A stretch of DNA of 64,000 bases from Marthasterias glacialis (taxonomy: Eukaryota > Echinodermata > Asteroidea > Forcipulatida > Asteriidae), in contig OU452222.1 of NCBI GenBank assembly GCA_911728455.2, positions 15,541,201 through 15,605,200 on the forward strand. Reading direction: 5' to 3'. The position numbers and the translations under genes are program-made. Under the pieces are notes generated by a model, which saw only the letters and a program-made list of their open reading frames with translations, was not told where the DNA came from and did no database searches. Of the stretch, positions 10,407-23,969 are shown piece by piece; positions within the stretch are counted from its first letter, which is position 1; the number at the start of each line of letters is the position of its first letter.

Positions 10407-12076
10407 TGGATGTTTCCCGAACTAACGCTTATCCGGACTTGCAAATTAGAGCACTGGTACTGGGGGATATTCCTTCTTGACATGGTAGAGCAAAAACGAC
10501 TTTGAAATTTTGGTCCAAAACTCCAATTTTTTTTAGGGGGTACTGAAAAATTTGTGTTTTTTGACCCTAAAACTTTCAGCCTAAAAATGGTGGATATATC
10601 CCGAACTAACGCTTAGCCGGACTTGCAAATTAGAGCACTGGTACTAGGGGATATTCCCTCATGACATGGTAGAGCAAAAACGACATTGACATTTTGGTCC
10701 AAAACTCCAATTTTTTTTAGGGGGGTACTAAAAAATTTGTGTTTTTTGACCCTGAAACTTTCAGCCTAAAAAAGGTGGATGTTTCCCAAACTAACGCTCA
10801 TCCGGACTTGCAAATTAGAGCACTGGTACTGGGGGATATTCCCTCTTGACATGGTAGAGCAAAAACGACTTTGAAATTTAAGTCCAAAACTCCAATATTT
10901 TTTAGGGGGTTACTAAAAAATATGTGATTTTTGACCCTAAAACTTTCAGCCCCAAAACTTGTGGATGTTTCCCGAAGTAACGCTCATCCGGACTTGCAAA
11001 TTAGAGCACTGGTACTGGGGGATAATCCCTCTTGACATGGTAGAGCAAAAACGACTTTGAAATTTTAGTCCAAAACTCCAATTTTTTTTAGGGGGGTACT
11101 GAAAAATTTGTGTTTTTTGACCCTCAAACTTTCAGCCCCAAAACTGGTGAATAATTCCCGAACTAACGCTCATCCGGACTTGCAAATTAGAGCACTGGTA
11201 CTGGGGGATATTCCCTCTTGACATGGTAGAGCAAAAAACGACATTGACCTTTTGGTCCAAAACTCCAATATTTTTTAGGGGGGTACTAAAAAATATGTGC
11301 TTTTTGACCCTAAAACTTTCAGCCCCAAAACTGGTGGATGTTTCCCGAACTAACGCTCATCCGGACTTGCAAATTAGAGCACTGGTACTGGGGGATATTC
11401 CCTCTTGACATGGTAGAGCAAAAACGACTTTGACCTTTTGGTCTAAAACTCCAATATTTTTTAGGGGGGTACTAAAAAATACATTCTTTTTGACCCTAAA
11501 ACTTTCAGCCCCAAAACTGGTGGATGTTTCCCGAACTAACGCTTATCCGGACTTGCAAATTAGAGCACTGGTACTGGGGGATATTCCCTCTTGACATGGT
11601 AGAGCAAAAACGACTTTGAAATTTTAGTCCAAAACTCCAATTTTTTTTAGGGGGGTACTGAAAAATTTGTGTTTTTTGACCCTGAAACTTTCAGCCTAAA
11701 AAAGGTGGATATTTCCCAAACTATCGCTCATCCGGACTTGCAAATTAGAGCACTGGTACTGGGGGATATTCCCTCTTGACATGGTAGAGCAAAAACGACT
11801 TTGAAATTTTAGTCCAAAACTCCAATATTTTTTAGGGGGTTACTAAAAAATATGTGATTTTTGACCCTAAAACTTTCAGCCCCAAAACTTGTGGATGTTT
11901 CCCGAAGTAACGCTCATCCGGACTTGGAAATTAGAGCACTGGTACTGGGGGATAATCCCTCTTGACATGGTAGAGCAAAAACGACTTTGAAATTTTAGTC
12001 CAAAACTCCAATTTTTTTTAGGGGGGTACTGAAAAATTTGTGTTTTTTGACCCTCAAACTTTCAGCCTAAGAATGG
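10407..12076 (+). repeat. HOR B copy 1 (9 units, 1,670 bp)
   Basis: Nine units in an order unlike HOR A although the total length is the same. Markers are CAGCCTAAGAATGG just before the start, TGGATATATCCC with GCTTAGCCGG, CTCATGACATGG near 10,659, the end GCCTAAAAAAGG before 10,776, the AACTGGTGAATAATTCCC junction near 11,140 and GACCTTTTGG near 11,247. The next copy repeats these at +1,670. Confidence 0.9.
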
Positions 12077-13746
12077 TGGATGTTTCCCGAACTAACGCTT
12101 ATCCGGACTTGCAAATTAGAGCACTGGTACTGGGGGATATTCCTTCTTGACATGGTAGAGCAAAAACGACTTTGAAATTTTGGTCCAAAACTCCAATTTT
12201 TTTTAGGGGGTACTGAAAAATTTGTGTTTTTTGACCCTAAAACTTTCAGCCTAAAAATGGTGGATATATCCCGAACTAACGCTTAGCCGGACTTGCAAAT
12301 TAGAGCACTGGTACTAGGGGATATTCCCTCATGACATGGTAGAGCAAAAACGACATTGACATTTTGGTCCAAAACTCCAATTTTTTTTTGGGGGGTACTA
12401 AAAAATTTGTGTTTTTTGACCCTGAAACTTTCAGCCTAAAAAAGGTGGATGTTTCCCAAACTAACGCTCATCCGGACTTGCAAATTAGAGCACTGGTACT
12501 GGGGGATATTCCCTCTTGACATGGTAGAGCAAAAACGACTTTGAAATTTAAGTCCAAAACTCCAATATTTTTTAGGGGGTTACTAAAAAATATGTGATTT
12601 TTGACCCTAAAACTTTCAGCCCCAAAACTTGTGGATGTTTCCCGAAGTAACGCTCATCCGGACTTGCAAATTAGAGCACTGGTACTGGGGGATAATCCCT
12701 CTTGACATGGTAGAGCAAAAACGACTTTGAAATTTTAGTCCAAAACTCCAATTTTTTTTAGGGGGGTACTGAAAAATTTGTGTTTTTTGACCCTCAAACT
12801 TTCAGCCCCAAAACTGGTGAATAATTCCCGAACTAACGCTCATCCGGACTTGCAAATTAGAGCACTGGTACTGGGGGATATTCCCTCTTGACATGGTAGA
12901 GCAAAAAACGACATTGACCTTTTGGTCCAAAACTCCAATATTTTTTAGGGGGGTACTAAAAAATATGTGCTTTTTGACCCTAAAACTTTCAGCCCCAAAA
13001 CTGGTGGATGTTTCCCGAACTAACGCTCATCCGGACTTGCAAATTAGAGCACTGGTACTGGGGGATATTCCCTCTTGACATGGTAGAGCAAAAACGACTT
13101 TGACCTTTTGGTCTAAAACTCCAATATTTTTTAGGGGGGTACTAAAAAATACATTCTTTTTGACCCTAAAACTTTCAGCCCCAAAACTGGTGGATGTTTC
13201 CCGAACTAACGCTTATCCGGACTTGCAAATTAGAGCACTGGTACTGGGGGATATTCCCTCTTGACATGGTAGAGCAAAAACGACTTTGAAATTTTAGTCC
13301 AAAACTCCAATTTTTTTTAGGGGGGTACTGAAAAATTTGTGTTTTTTGACCCTGAAACTTTCAGCCTAAAAAAGGTGGATATTTCCCAAACTATCGCTCA
13401 TCCGGACTTGCAAATTAGAGCACTGGTACTGGGGGATATTCCCTCTTGACATGGTAGAGCAAAAACGACTTTGAAATTTTAGTCCAAAACTCCAATATTT
13501 TTTAGGGGGTTACTAAAAAATATGTGATTTTTGACCCTAAAACTTTCAGCCCCAAAACTTGTGGATGTTTCCCGAAGTAACGCTCATCCGGACTTGCAAA
13601 TTAGAGCACTGGTACTGGGGGATAATCCCTCTTGACATGGTAGAGCAAAAACGACTTTGAAATTTTAGTCCAAAACTCCAATTTTTTTTAGGGGGGTACT
13701 GAAAAATTTGTGTTTTTTGACCCTGAAACTTTCAGCCTAAAAAAGG
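12077..13746 (+). repeat. HOR B copy 2 (9 units, 1,670 bp)
   Basis: Matches copy 1 with few changes, for example a G in place of A after the T tract near 12,390 and CTTGCAAATT where copy 1 has CTTGGAAATT near 11,932. It ends at GCCTAAAAAAGG, where the next copy starts out of register. Confidence 0.9.
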
Positions 13747-14390
13747 TGGATGTTTCCCAAACTAACGCTCATCCGGACTTGCAAATTAGAGCACTGGTAC
13801 TGGGGGATATTCCCTCTTGACATGGTAGAGCAAAAACGACTTTGAAATTTAAGTCCAAAACTCCAATATTTTTTAGGGGGTTACTAAAAAATATGTGATT
13901 TTTGACCCTAAAACTTTCAGCCCCAAAACTTGTGGATGTTTCCCGAAGTAACGCTCATCCGGACTTGCAAATTAGAGCACTGGTACTGGGGGATAATCCC
14001 TCTTGACATGGTAGAGCAAAAACGACTTTGAAATTTTAGTCCAAAACTCCAATTTTTTTTAGGGGGGTACTGAAAAATTTGTGTTTTTTGACCCTCAAAC
14101 TTTCAGCCCCAAAACTGGTGAATAATTCCCGAACTAACGCTCATCCGGACTTGCAAATTAGAGCACTGGTACTGGGGGATATTCCCTCTTGACATGGTAG
14201 AGCAAAAAACGACATTGACCTTTTGGTCCAAAACTCCAATATTTTTTAGGGGGGTACTAAAAAATATGTGCTTTTTGACCCTAAAACTTTCAGCCCCAAA
14301 ACTGGTGGATGTTTCCCGAACTAACGCTCATCCGGACTTGCAAATTAGAGCACTGGTACTGGGGGATATTCCCTCTTGACATGGTAGAGC
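13747..14390 (+). repeat. HOR B copy 3, partial and two units short
   Basis: The start aligns with 12,446, not with 12,077, so the spacing to the previous equivalent point is 1,301 bp (7 units) instead of 1,670 (9 units). The AACTGGTGAATAATTCCC junction and the GACCTTTTGG unit follow as expected. The match ends near 14,390. Unequal crossing-over that removed two units explains this simply. Confidence 0.85.
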
Positions 14391-17340
14391 AAAAATGACT
14401 TTGAAATTTTAGTACAAAACTCCAATATTTTTTAAGGGGGTACTAAAAAATATGTGCTTTTTGACCCTAAAACTTTCAGCCCCAAAACTTGTGGATGTTT
14501 CCCGAACTAACGCTCATCCGGACTTGCAAATTAGAGCACTGGTACTTAGGGATATTCCCTCTTGACATTGTAGAGCAAAAATGACATTGACATTTTGGTC
14601 CAAAACTCCAATATTTTTTAGGGGGGTACTAAAAAATACATGCTTTTTGATCCTCAAACATTCAGCCCCAAAACTTGTGGATGTTTCCCGAACTAACGCT
14701 CATCCGGACTTGCAAATTAGAGCACTGGTACTGGGGGATATTCCCTCTTGACATTGTAAAGCAAAAACGACTTTGACCTTTTGGTCCAAAACTCCAATAT
14801 TTTTTAGGGGGGTACTAAAAAATATGTGCTTTTTGACCCTAAAACTTTCAGCCCCAAAACTGGTGGATGTTTCCCGAACTAACGCTCATCCGGACTTGCA
14901 AATTAGAGCACTGGTACTGGGGGATATTCCCTCTTGACATGGTAGAGCAAAAACGACTTTGACCTTTTGGTCCAAAACTCCAATATTTTTTAGGGGGGTA
15001 CTAAAAAATACATTCTTTTTGACCCTAAAACTTTCAGCCCCAAAACTGGTGGATGTTTCCCGAACTAACGCTTATCCGGACTTGCAAATTAGAGCACTGG
15101 TACTGGGGGATATTCCCTCTTGACATGGTAGAGCAAAAAACGACATTGACCTTTTGGTCCAAAACTCCAATATTTTTTAGGGGGGTACTAAAAAATATGT
15201 GCTTTTTGACCCTAAAACTTTCAGCCCCAAAACTGGTGGATGTTTCCCGAACTAACGCTGATCCGGACTTGCAAATTAGAGCACTGGTACTGGGGGATTT
15301 TCCCTCTTGACATGGTAGAGCAAAAATGACTTTGAAATTTTAGTACAAAACTCCAATATTTTTTAAGGGGGTACTAAAAAATATGTGCTTTTTGACCCTA
15401 AAACTTTCAGCCCCAAAACTTGTGGATGTTTCCCAAACTAACGCTCATCTGGACTTGCAAATTAGAGCACTGGTACTTAGGGATATTCCCTCTTGACATT
15501 GTAGAGCAAAAACGACATTGACATTTTGGTCCAAAACTCCAATATTTTTTAGGGGGGTACTAAAAAATACATGCTTTTTGATCCAAAAACATTCAGCCCC
15601 AAAACTTGTGGATGTTTCCCGAACTAACGCTCATCCGGATTTGCAAATTAGAGCACTGGTACTGGGGGATATTCCCTCTTGACATTGTAGAGCAAAAACG
15701 ACATTGACATTTTGGTCCAAAACTCCAATATTTTTTAGGGGGGTACTAAAAAATACATGCTTTTTGATCCTAAAACATTCAGCCCCAAAACTTGTGGATG
15801 TTTCCCGAACTAACGCTCATCCGGACTTGCAAATTAGAGCACTGGTACTGGGGGATATTCCCTCTTGACATGGTAGAGCAAAAACGACTTTGAAATTTAA
15901 GTCCAAAACTCCCATTTTTTTTAGGGGGGTACTGAAAAATTTGTGTTTTTTTACCCTAAAACTTTCAGCCCCAAAACTGGTGGATGTTTCCCGAACTAAC
16001 GCTCATCCGGACTTGCAAGTTAGAGCACTGGTACTGGGGGATATTCCCTCTTGACATGGTAGAGCAAAAATGACTTTGAAATTTTAGTCCAAAACTCCAA
16101 TTTTTTTAGGGGGTACTGAAAAATTTGTGTTTTTTGACCCTAAAACTTTCAGCCTAAAAGTGGTAGATATATCCCAAATTAACGCTCATCCGGACTTGCA
16201 AATTAGAGCACTGGTACTGGGGGATATTCCTTCTTGACATGGTAGAGCAAAAACGACTTTGACATTTTAGTCCAAAACTCCCATTTTTTTTAGGGGGGTA
16301 CTAAAAAATATGTGCTTTTTGACCCTAAAACTTTCAGCCCCAAAACTGGTGGATGTTTCCCGAACTAACGCTTATCCGGACTTGCAAATTAGAGCACTGG
16401 TACTGGGGGATATTCCCTCTTGACATTGTAAAGCAAAAATGACATTGACATTTTGGTCCAAAACTCCAATATTTTTTAGGGGGGTACTAAAAAATACATG
16501 CTTTTTGATCCTCAAACATTCAGCCCCAAAACTGGTGGATGTTTCCCGAACTAACGCTCATCCGGACTTGCAAATTAGAGCACTGGTACTTAGGGATATT
16601 CCCTCTTGACATTGTAGAGCAAAAACGACATTGACATTTTGGTCCAAAACTCCAATATTTTTTAGGGGGGTACTAAAAAATACATGCTTTTTGATCCTAA
16701 AACATTCAGCCCCAAAACTTGTGGATGTTTCCCGAACTAACGCTCATCCGGACTTGCAAATTAGAGCACTGGTACTGGGGGATATTCCCTCTTGACATTG
16801 TAGAGCAAAATCGACATTGCCATTTTGGTCCAAAACTCCAATATTTTTTAGGGGGGTACTAAAAAATACATGCTTTTTGATCCTAAAACATTCAGCCCCA
16901 AAACTTGTGGATGTTTCCCGAACTAACGCTCATCCGGACTTGCAAATCAGAGCACTGGTACTGGGGGATATTCCCTCTTGACATGGTAGAGCAAAAACGA
17001 CTTTGAAATTTTAGTCCAAAACTCCCATTTTTTTTAGGGGGGTACTAAAAAATATGTGCTTTTTGACCCTAAAACTTTCAGCCCCAAAACTGGTGGATGT
17101 TTCCCGAACTAACGCTCATCCGGACTTGCAAATTAGACCACTGGTACTGGGGGATATTCCCTCTTGACATGGTAGAGCAAAAATGACTTTGAAATTTTAG
17201 TCCAAAACTCCAATTTGTTTTAGGGGGGTACTGAAAAATTTGTGTTTTTTGACCCTCAAACTTTCAGCCTAAAAATGGTGGATGTTTCCCGAACTAACGC
17301 TTATCCGGACTTGCAAATTAGAGCACTGGTACTGGGGGAT
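14391..17340 (+). repeat. Mosaic stretch with a partial 5-unit repeat
   Basis: About 16 units. A segment starting with TAGTACAAAACTCC and TTTTTTAAGGGGG near 14,410, followed by a TTAGGGATATT unit, returns about 931 bp later (near 15,340) and then diverges. CATTGTAAAGC occurs near 14,753 and again near 16,427 with different partners, so units have been reshuffled. The GACATTTTGG / ACATTCAG subtype is common here. Confidence 0.75.
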
Positions 17341-18456
17341 ATTCCCTCTTGACATGGTAGAGCAAAAACGACATTGAAATTTTGGTCCAAAACTCCAATA
17401 TTTTTTAGGGGGGTACTAAAAATATGCGATTTTGGACCCTAAAACTTTCAGCTAAAAACTGGTGGATGTTTCCCGAACTAACGCTCATCCGGACTTGCAA
17501 ATTAGACCACTGGTACTGAGGGATATTCCCTCTTGACATGGTAGAGCAAAAATGACTTTGAAATTTTAGTCCAAAACTCCAATTTTTTTTAGGGGGGTAC
17601 TGAAAAATTTGTGTTTTTTGACCCTAAAACTTTCAGCCCCAAAACTGGTGGATGTTTCCCGAACTAACGCTCATCCGGACTTGCAAATTAGAGCACTGGT
17701 ACTGGGGGATATTCCCTCTTGACATGGTAGAGCAAAAATGACTTTGAAATTTTAGTCCAAAACTCCAATTTTTTTTAGGGGGGTACTAAAAAATATGTGC
17801 TTTCTGACCCTAAAACTTTCAGCCCCAAAACTGGTGGATGTTTCCCGAACTAACGCTCATCCGGACTTGCAAATTAGAGCACTGGTACTGGGGGATATTC
17901 CCTCTTGACATGGTAGAGCAAAAACGACATTGAAATTTTGGTCCAAAACTCCAATATTTTTTAGGGGGGTACTAAAAATATGCGATTTTGGACCCTAAAA
18001 CTTTCAGCTAAAAACTGGTGGATGTTTCCCGAACTAACGCTCATCCGGACTTGCAAATTAGACCACTGGTACTGAGGGATATTCCCTCTTGACATGGTAG
18101 AGCAAAAATGACTTTGAAATTTTAGTCCAAAACTCCAATTTTTTTTAGGGGGGTACTGAAAAATTTGTGTTTTTTGACCCTAAAACTTTCAGCCCCAAAA
18201 CTGGTGGATGTTTCCCGAACTAACGCTCATCCGGACTTGCAAATTAGAGCACTGGTACTGGGGGATATTCCCTCTTGACATGGTAGAGCAAAAATGACTT
18301 TGAAATTTTAGTCCAAAACTCCAATTTTTTTTAGGGGGGTACTAAAAAATATGTGCTTTCTGACCCTAAAACTTTCAGCCCCAAAACTGGTGGATGTTTC
18401 CCGAACTAACGCTCATCCGGACTTGCAAATTAGAGCACTGGTACTGGGGGATATTC
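17341..18456 (+). repeat. Tandem 3-unit repeat, two copies (556 bp)
   Basis: The marker TATGCGATTTTGGACC, followed by CAGCTAAAAACTGG, occurs at 17,423 and 17,979, 556 bp apart; three units make the period because the marked unit is short. The copies run about 17,341-17,900 and 17,901-18,456 and include a unit with TTAGACCACTGG and CTGAGGGATATT. The marker recurs at 18,721, 20,766 and 25,788. Confidence 0.85.
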
Positions 18457-18946
18457 CCTCTTGACATGGTAGAGCAAAAATGACTTTGAAATTTTAGTCC
18501 AAAACTCCCATTTTTTTTAGGGGGGTACTGGAAAAATTTGTAATTTTTGACCCTAAAACTTTCAGCCTAAAAATGGTGGATGTTTCCCGAACTAACGCTT
18601 ATCCGGACTTGCAAATTAGAGCACTGGTACTGGGGGATATTCCCTCTTGACATGGTAGAGCAAAAACGACATTGAAATTTTGGTCCAAAACTCCAATATT
18701 TTTTAGGGGGGTACTAAAAATATGCGATTTTGGACCCTAAAACTTTCAGCTCAAAACTGGTGGATGTTTCCCGAACTAACGCTCATCCGGACTTGCAAAT
18801 TAGACCACTGGTACTGGGGGATATTCCCTCTTGACATGGTAGAGCAAAAATGACTTTGAAATTTTAGTCCAAAACTCCAATTTTTTTTAGGGGGGTACTG
18901 AAAAATTTGTGTTTTTTGACCCTAAAACTTTCAGCCCCAAAACTGG
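18457..18946 (+). repeat. Mixed units before block D
   Basis: Two to three units: one with TTGTAATTTTTGACC and a GGAAAAATTTG insertion of one base (near 18,530), then another TATGCGATTTTGG unit. The same unit kinds recur inside block D, so this may be a remnant of an earlier copy. Confidence 0.7.
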
Positions 18947-21900
18947 TGGATGTTTCCCGAACTAACGCTCATCCGGACTTGCAAATCAGAGCACTGGTAC
19001 TGGGGGATATTCCCTCTTGACATGGTAGAGCAAAAACGACTTTGAAATTTTAGTCCAAAACTCCCATTTTTTTTTAGGGGGGTACTAAAAAATATGTGCT
19101 TTCTGACCCTAAAACATTCAGCCCCAAAACTTGTGGATGTTTCCCGAACTAACGCTCATCCGGACTTGCAAATCAGAGCACTGGTACTGGGGGATATTCC
19201 CTCTTGACATGGTAGAGCAAAAACGACTTTGAAGTTTTAGTCCAAAACTCCCATTTTTTTTAGGGGGGTACTAAAAAATATGTGTTTTTTGACCCTAAAA
19301 CTTTCAGCCCCAAAACTGGTGGATGTTTCCCGAACTAACGCTCATCCGGACTTGCAAGTTAGAGCACTGGTACTGGGGGATATTCCCTCTTGACATGGTA
19401 GAGCAAAAACGACTTTGAAATTTTAGTCCAAAACTCCCATTTTTTTTTAGGGGGGTACTAAAAAATATGTGCTTTCTGACCCTAAAACATTCAGCCCCAA
19501 AACTTGTGGATGTTTCCCGAACTAACGCTCATCCGGACTTGCAAATCAGAGCACTGGTACTGGGGGATATTCCCTCTTGACATGGTAGAGCAAAAACGAC
19601 TTTGAAGTTTTAGTCCAAAACTCCCATTTTTTTTAGGGGGGTACTAAAAAATATGTGTTTTTTGACCCTCAAACTTTCAGCCCCAAAACTGGTGGATGTT
19701 TCCCGAACTAACGCTCATCCGGACTTGCAAGTTAGAGCACTGGTACTGGGGGATATTCCCTCTTGACATGGTAGAGCAAAAATGACTTTGAAATTTTAGT
19801 CCAAAACTCCCATTTTTTTTAGGGGGGTACTGAAAAATTTGTAATTTTTGACCCTAAAACTTTCAGCCTAAAACTGGTGGATGTTTCCCGAACTAACGCT
19901 CATCCGGACTTGCAAATTAGAGCACTGGTACTGGGGGATATTCCCTCTTGACATGGTAGAGCAAAAACGACATTGAAGTTTTGGTCCAAAACTAGAATAT
20001 TTTTTAGGAGGGTACTAAAAAATATTGGAGTTTTGACCCTAAAACTTTCAGCCCCAAAACTGGTGGATGTTTCCCGAACTAACGCTCATCCGGACTTGCA
20101 AATTAGAGCACTGGTACTGGGGGATATTCCCTCTTGACATGGTAGAGCAAAAACGACTTTGACATTTTGGTCCAAAACTCCAATATTTTTTAGGGGGGTA
20201 CTAAAAAATACATTCTTTTTGACCCTAAAACATTCAGCCCCAAAACTGGTGGATGTTTCCCGAACTAACGCTCATCCGGACTTGCAAATTAGAGCACTGG
20301 TACTGGGGGATATTCCCTTTTGACATTGTAGAGCAAAAACGACATTGACATTTTGTTCCAAAACTCCAATATTTTTTAGGGGGGTACTAAAAAATACATT
20401 CTTTTTGACCCTAAAACATTCAGCCCCAAAACTTGTGGATGTTTCCCGAACTAACGCTCATCCGGACATGCAAATCAGAGCACTGGTACTGGGGGATATT
20501 CCCTCTTGACATGGTAGAGCAAAAACGACTTTGAAATTTTAGTCCAAAACTCCCATTTTTTTTTAGGGGGGTACTGAAAAATTTGTGTTTTTTGACCCTC
20601 AAACTTTCAGCTTAAAAATGGTGGATGTTTCCCGAACTAACGCTTATCCGGACTTGCAAATTAGAGCACTGGTACTGGGGGATATTCCCTCTTGACATGG
20701 TAGAGCAAAAACGACATTGAAATTTTGGTCCAAAACTCCAATATTTTTTAGGGGGGTACTAAAAATATGCGATTTTGGACCCTAAAACTTTCAGCTCAAA
20801 ACTGGTGGATGTTTCCCGAACTAACGCTCATCCGGACTTGCAAATTAGAGCACTGCTACTGGGGGATATTCCCTCTTGACATGGTAGAGCAAAAATGACT
20901 TTGAAATTTTAGTCCAAAACTCCAATTTTTTTTAGGGGGGTACTGAAAAATTTGTGTTTTTTCACCCTAAAACTTTCAGCCCCAAAACTGGTGGATGTTT
21001 CCCGAACTAACGCTCATCCGGACTTGCAAATTAGAGCACTGGTACTGGGGGATATTCCCTCTTGACATGGTAGAGCAAAAATGACTTTGAAATTTTAGTC
21101 CAAAACTCCAATTTTTTTTAGGGGGGTACTGAAAAATTTGTGTTTTTTGACCCTAAACCTTTCAGCCCCAAAACTGGTGGATGTTTCCCGAACTAACGCT
21201 CATCCGGACTTGCAAGTTAGAGCACTGGTACTGGGGGATATTCCCTCTTGACATGGTAGAGCAAAAACAACTTTGAAATTTTAGTCCAAAACTCCCATTT
21301 TTTTTTAGGGGGGTACTAAAAAATATGTGCTTTTTGACCCTAAAACTTTCAGCCCCAAAACTGGTGGATGTTTCCCGAACTAACGCTCATCCGGACTTGC
21401 AAATTAGAGCACTGGTACTGGGGGATATTCCCTCTTGACATTGTAGAGCAAAAACGACTTTGACATTTTGGTCCAAAACTCCAATATTTTTTAGGCGGGT
21501 ACTAAAAAATACCTGCTTTTTCACCCTAAAACATTCAGCCCCAAAACTTGTGGATGTTTCCCGAACTAACGCTCATCCCAACTTGCAAATCAGAGCACTG
21601 GTACTGGGGGATATTCCCTCTTGACATGGTAGAGCAAAAACGACTTTGAAATTTTAGTCCAAAACTCCCATTTTTTTTTAGGGGGGTACTGAAAAATATG
21701 TGCTTTCTGACCCTTAAACATTCAGCCCCAAAACTTGTGGATGTTTCCCGAACTAACGCTCATCCGGACTTGCAAATTAGACCACTGGTACTGGGGGATA
21801 TTCCCTCTTGACATGGTAGAGCAAAAACGACTTTGAAATTTTAGTCCAAAACTCCCATATTTTTTTAGGGGGGTACTAAAAAATATGTGCTTTCTGACCT

Positions 21901-23969
21901 TAAAACATTCAGCCCCAAAACTTGTGGATGTTTCCCGAACTAACGCTCATCCGGACTTGCAAATCAGAGCACTGGTACTGGGGGATATTCCCTCTTGACA
22001 TGGTAGAGCAAAAACGACTTTGAAGTTTTAGTCCAAAACTCCCATTTTTTTTAGGGGGTACTAAAAAATATGTATTTTTTGACCCTAAAACTTTCAGCCC
22101 CAAAACTGGTGGATGTTTCCCGAACTAACGCTCATCCGGACTTGCAAGTTAGAGCACTGGTACTGGGGGATATTCCCTCTTGACATGGTAGAGCAAAAAT
22201 GACTTTGAAATTTTAGTCCAAAACTCCCATTTTTTTTAGGGGGGTACTGGAAAAATTTGTAATTTTTGACCCTAAAACTTTCAGCCTAAAAATGGTGGAT
22301 GTTTCCCGAACTAACGCTCATCCGGACTTGCAAATTAGAGCACTGGTACTGGGGGATATTCCCTCTTGACATTGTAGAGCAAAAACGACATTGACATTTT
22401 GGTCCAAAACTCCAATATTTTTTAGGGGGGTACTAAAAAATTTGTGTTTTTTTACCCTAAAACTTTCAGCCCCAAAACTGGTGGATGTTTCCCGAACTAA
22501 GGCTCATCCGGACTTGCAAGTTAGAGCACTGGTACTGGGGGATATTCCCTCTTGACATCGTAGAGCAAAAATGACTTTGGAATTTTAGTCCAACACTCCC
22601 ATTTTTTTTAGGGGGGTACTGAAAAATTTGTGTTTTTTGACCCTAAAACTTTCAGCCTAAAAATGGTGGATGTTTCCCGAACTAACGCTCATCCGGACTT
22701 GCAAATTAGAGCACTGGTACTGGGGGATATTCCCTCTTGACATGGTAGAGCAAAAACGACTTTGAAATTTTGGTCCAAAACTCCAATTTTTTTTAGGGGG
22801 GTACAAAAAAAAAACATGCTTTTTGACCCTAAAACTTTCAGCCCCAAAACTTGTGGATGTTTCCCGAACTAACGCTCATCTGGATTTGCAAATTAGAGCA
22901 CTGGTACTGGGGGATATTCCCTCTTGACATTGTAGAGCAAAAACGACATTGACATTTTGGTCCAAAACCCCAATATTTTTTAGGGGGGTACTAAAAAATA
23001 CGTGCTTTTTGACCCTAAAACTTTCAGCCCCAAAACTTGTGGATGTTTCCCGAACTAACGCTCATCCGGACTTGCAAATTAGAGCACTGGTACTGGGGGA
23101 TATTCCCTCTTGACATGGTAGAGCAAAAACGACTTTGAAATTTTAGTCCAAAACTCCCATTTTATTTAGGGGGGGTACTAAAAAATATGTGTTTTTTGAC
23201 CCTAAAACTTTCAGCCCCAAAACTGGTGGATGTTTCCCGAACTAACGCTCATCCGGACTTGCAAATTAGAGCACTGGTACTGGGGGATATTCCCTCTTGA
23301 CATGGTAGAGCAAAAACGACTTTGACATTTTGGTCCAAAACTCCAATATTTTTTAGGGGGGTACTAAAAAATACATTCTTTTTGACCCTAAAACTTTCAG
23401 CCCCAAAACTGGTGGATGTTTCCCGAACTAACGCTCATCCGGACTTGCAAATTAGAGCACTGGTACTGGGGGATATTCCCTCTTGACATTGTAGAGCAAA
23501 AACGACATTGACATTTTGTTCCAAAACTCCAATATTTTTTAGGGGGGTACTAAAAAATACATGCTTTTTGACCCTAAAACATTCAGCCCCAAAACTGGTG
23601 GATGTTTCCCGAACTAACGCTCATCTGGACTTGCAAATCAGAGCACTGGTACTGGGGGATATTCCCTCTTGACATGGTAGAGCAAAAACGACTTTGAAAT
23701 TTTAGTCCAAAACTCCAATTTTTTTTAGGGGGGTACTGAAAAATTTGTGTTTTTTGACCCTAAAACTTTCAGCCTAAAAATGGTGGATGTTTCCGGAACT
23801 AACGCTCATCCGGACTTGCAAATTAGAGCACTCGTACTGGGGGATATTCCCTCTTGACATGGTAGAGCAAAAACGACATTGAAATTTTGCTCCAAAACTC
23901 CAATATTTTTTAGGGGGGTACTGAAAAATATGTGATTTTTGACCCTAAAACTTTCAGCCCCAAAACTGG
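18947..23969 (+). repeat. HOR D copy 1 (27 units, ~5,022 bp)
   Basis: Private markers fix this copy against 23,970 onward at an offset of 5,022-5,023 bp: ACTAGAATATTTTTTAGG at 19,991 and 25,013; ATGCAAATCAG at 20,468 and 25,490; CATCCCAACTTG at 21,574 and 26,596; TAAGGCTCATCC near 22,498 and 27,521; TTTATTTAGGGGGG at 23,161 and 28,183. Subtypes with CTTTCTGACC and AAATCAGAGC are concentrated here. Smaller internal repeats also occur. Confidence 0.9.

Noticed and set aside
15053..15310. Plus-strand 85-codon frame and similar 61-76-codon frames
   Set aside because: Translations of the same satellite in another frame. They track unit length and loss of the usual TGA, not selection for protein.
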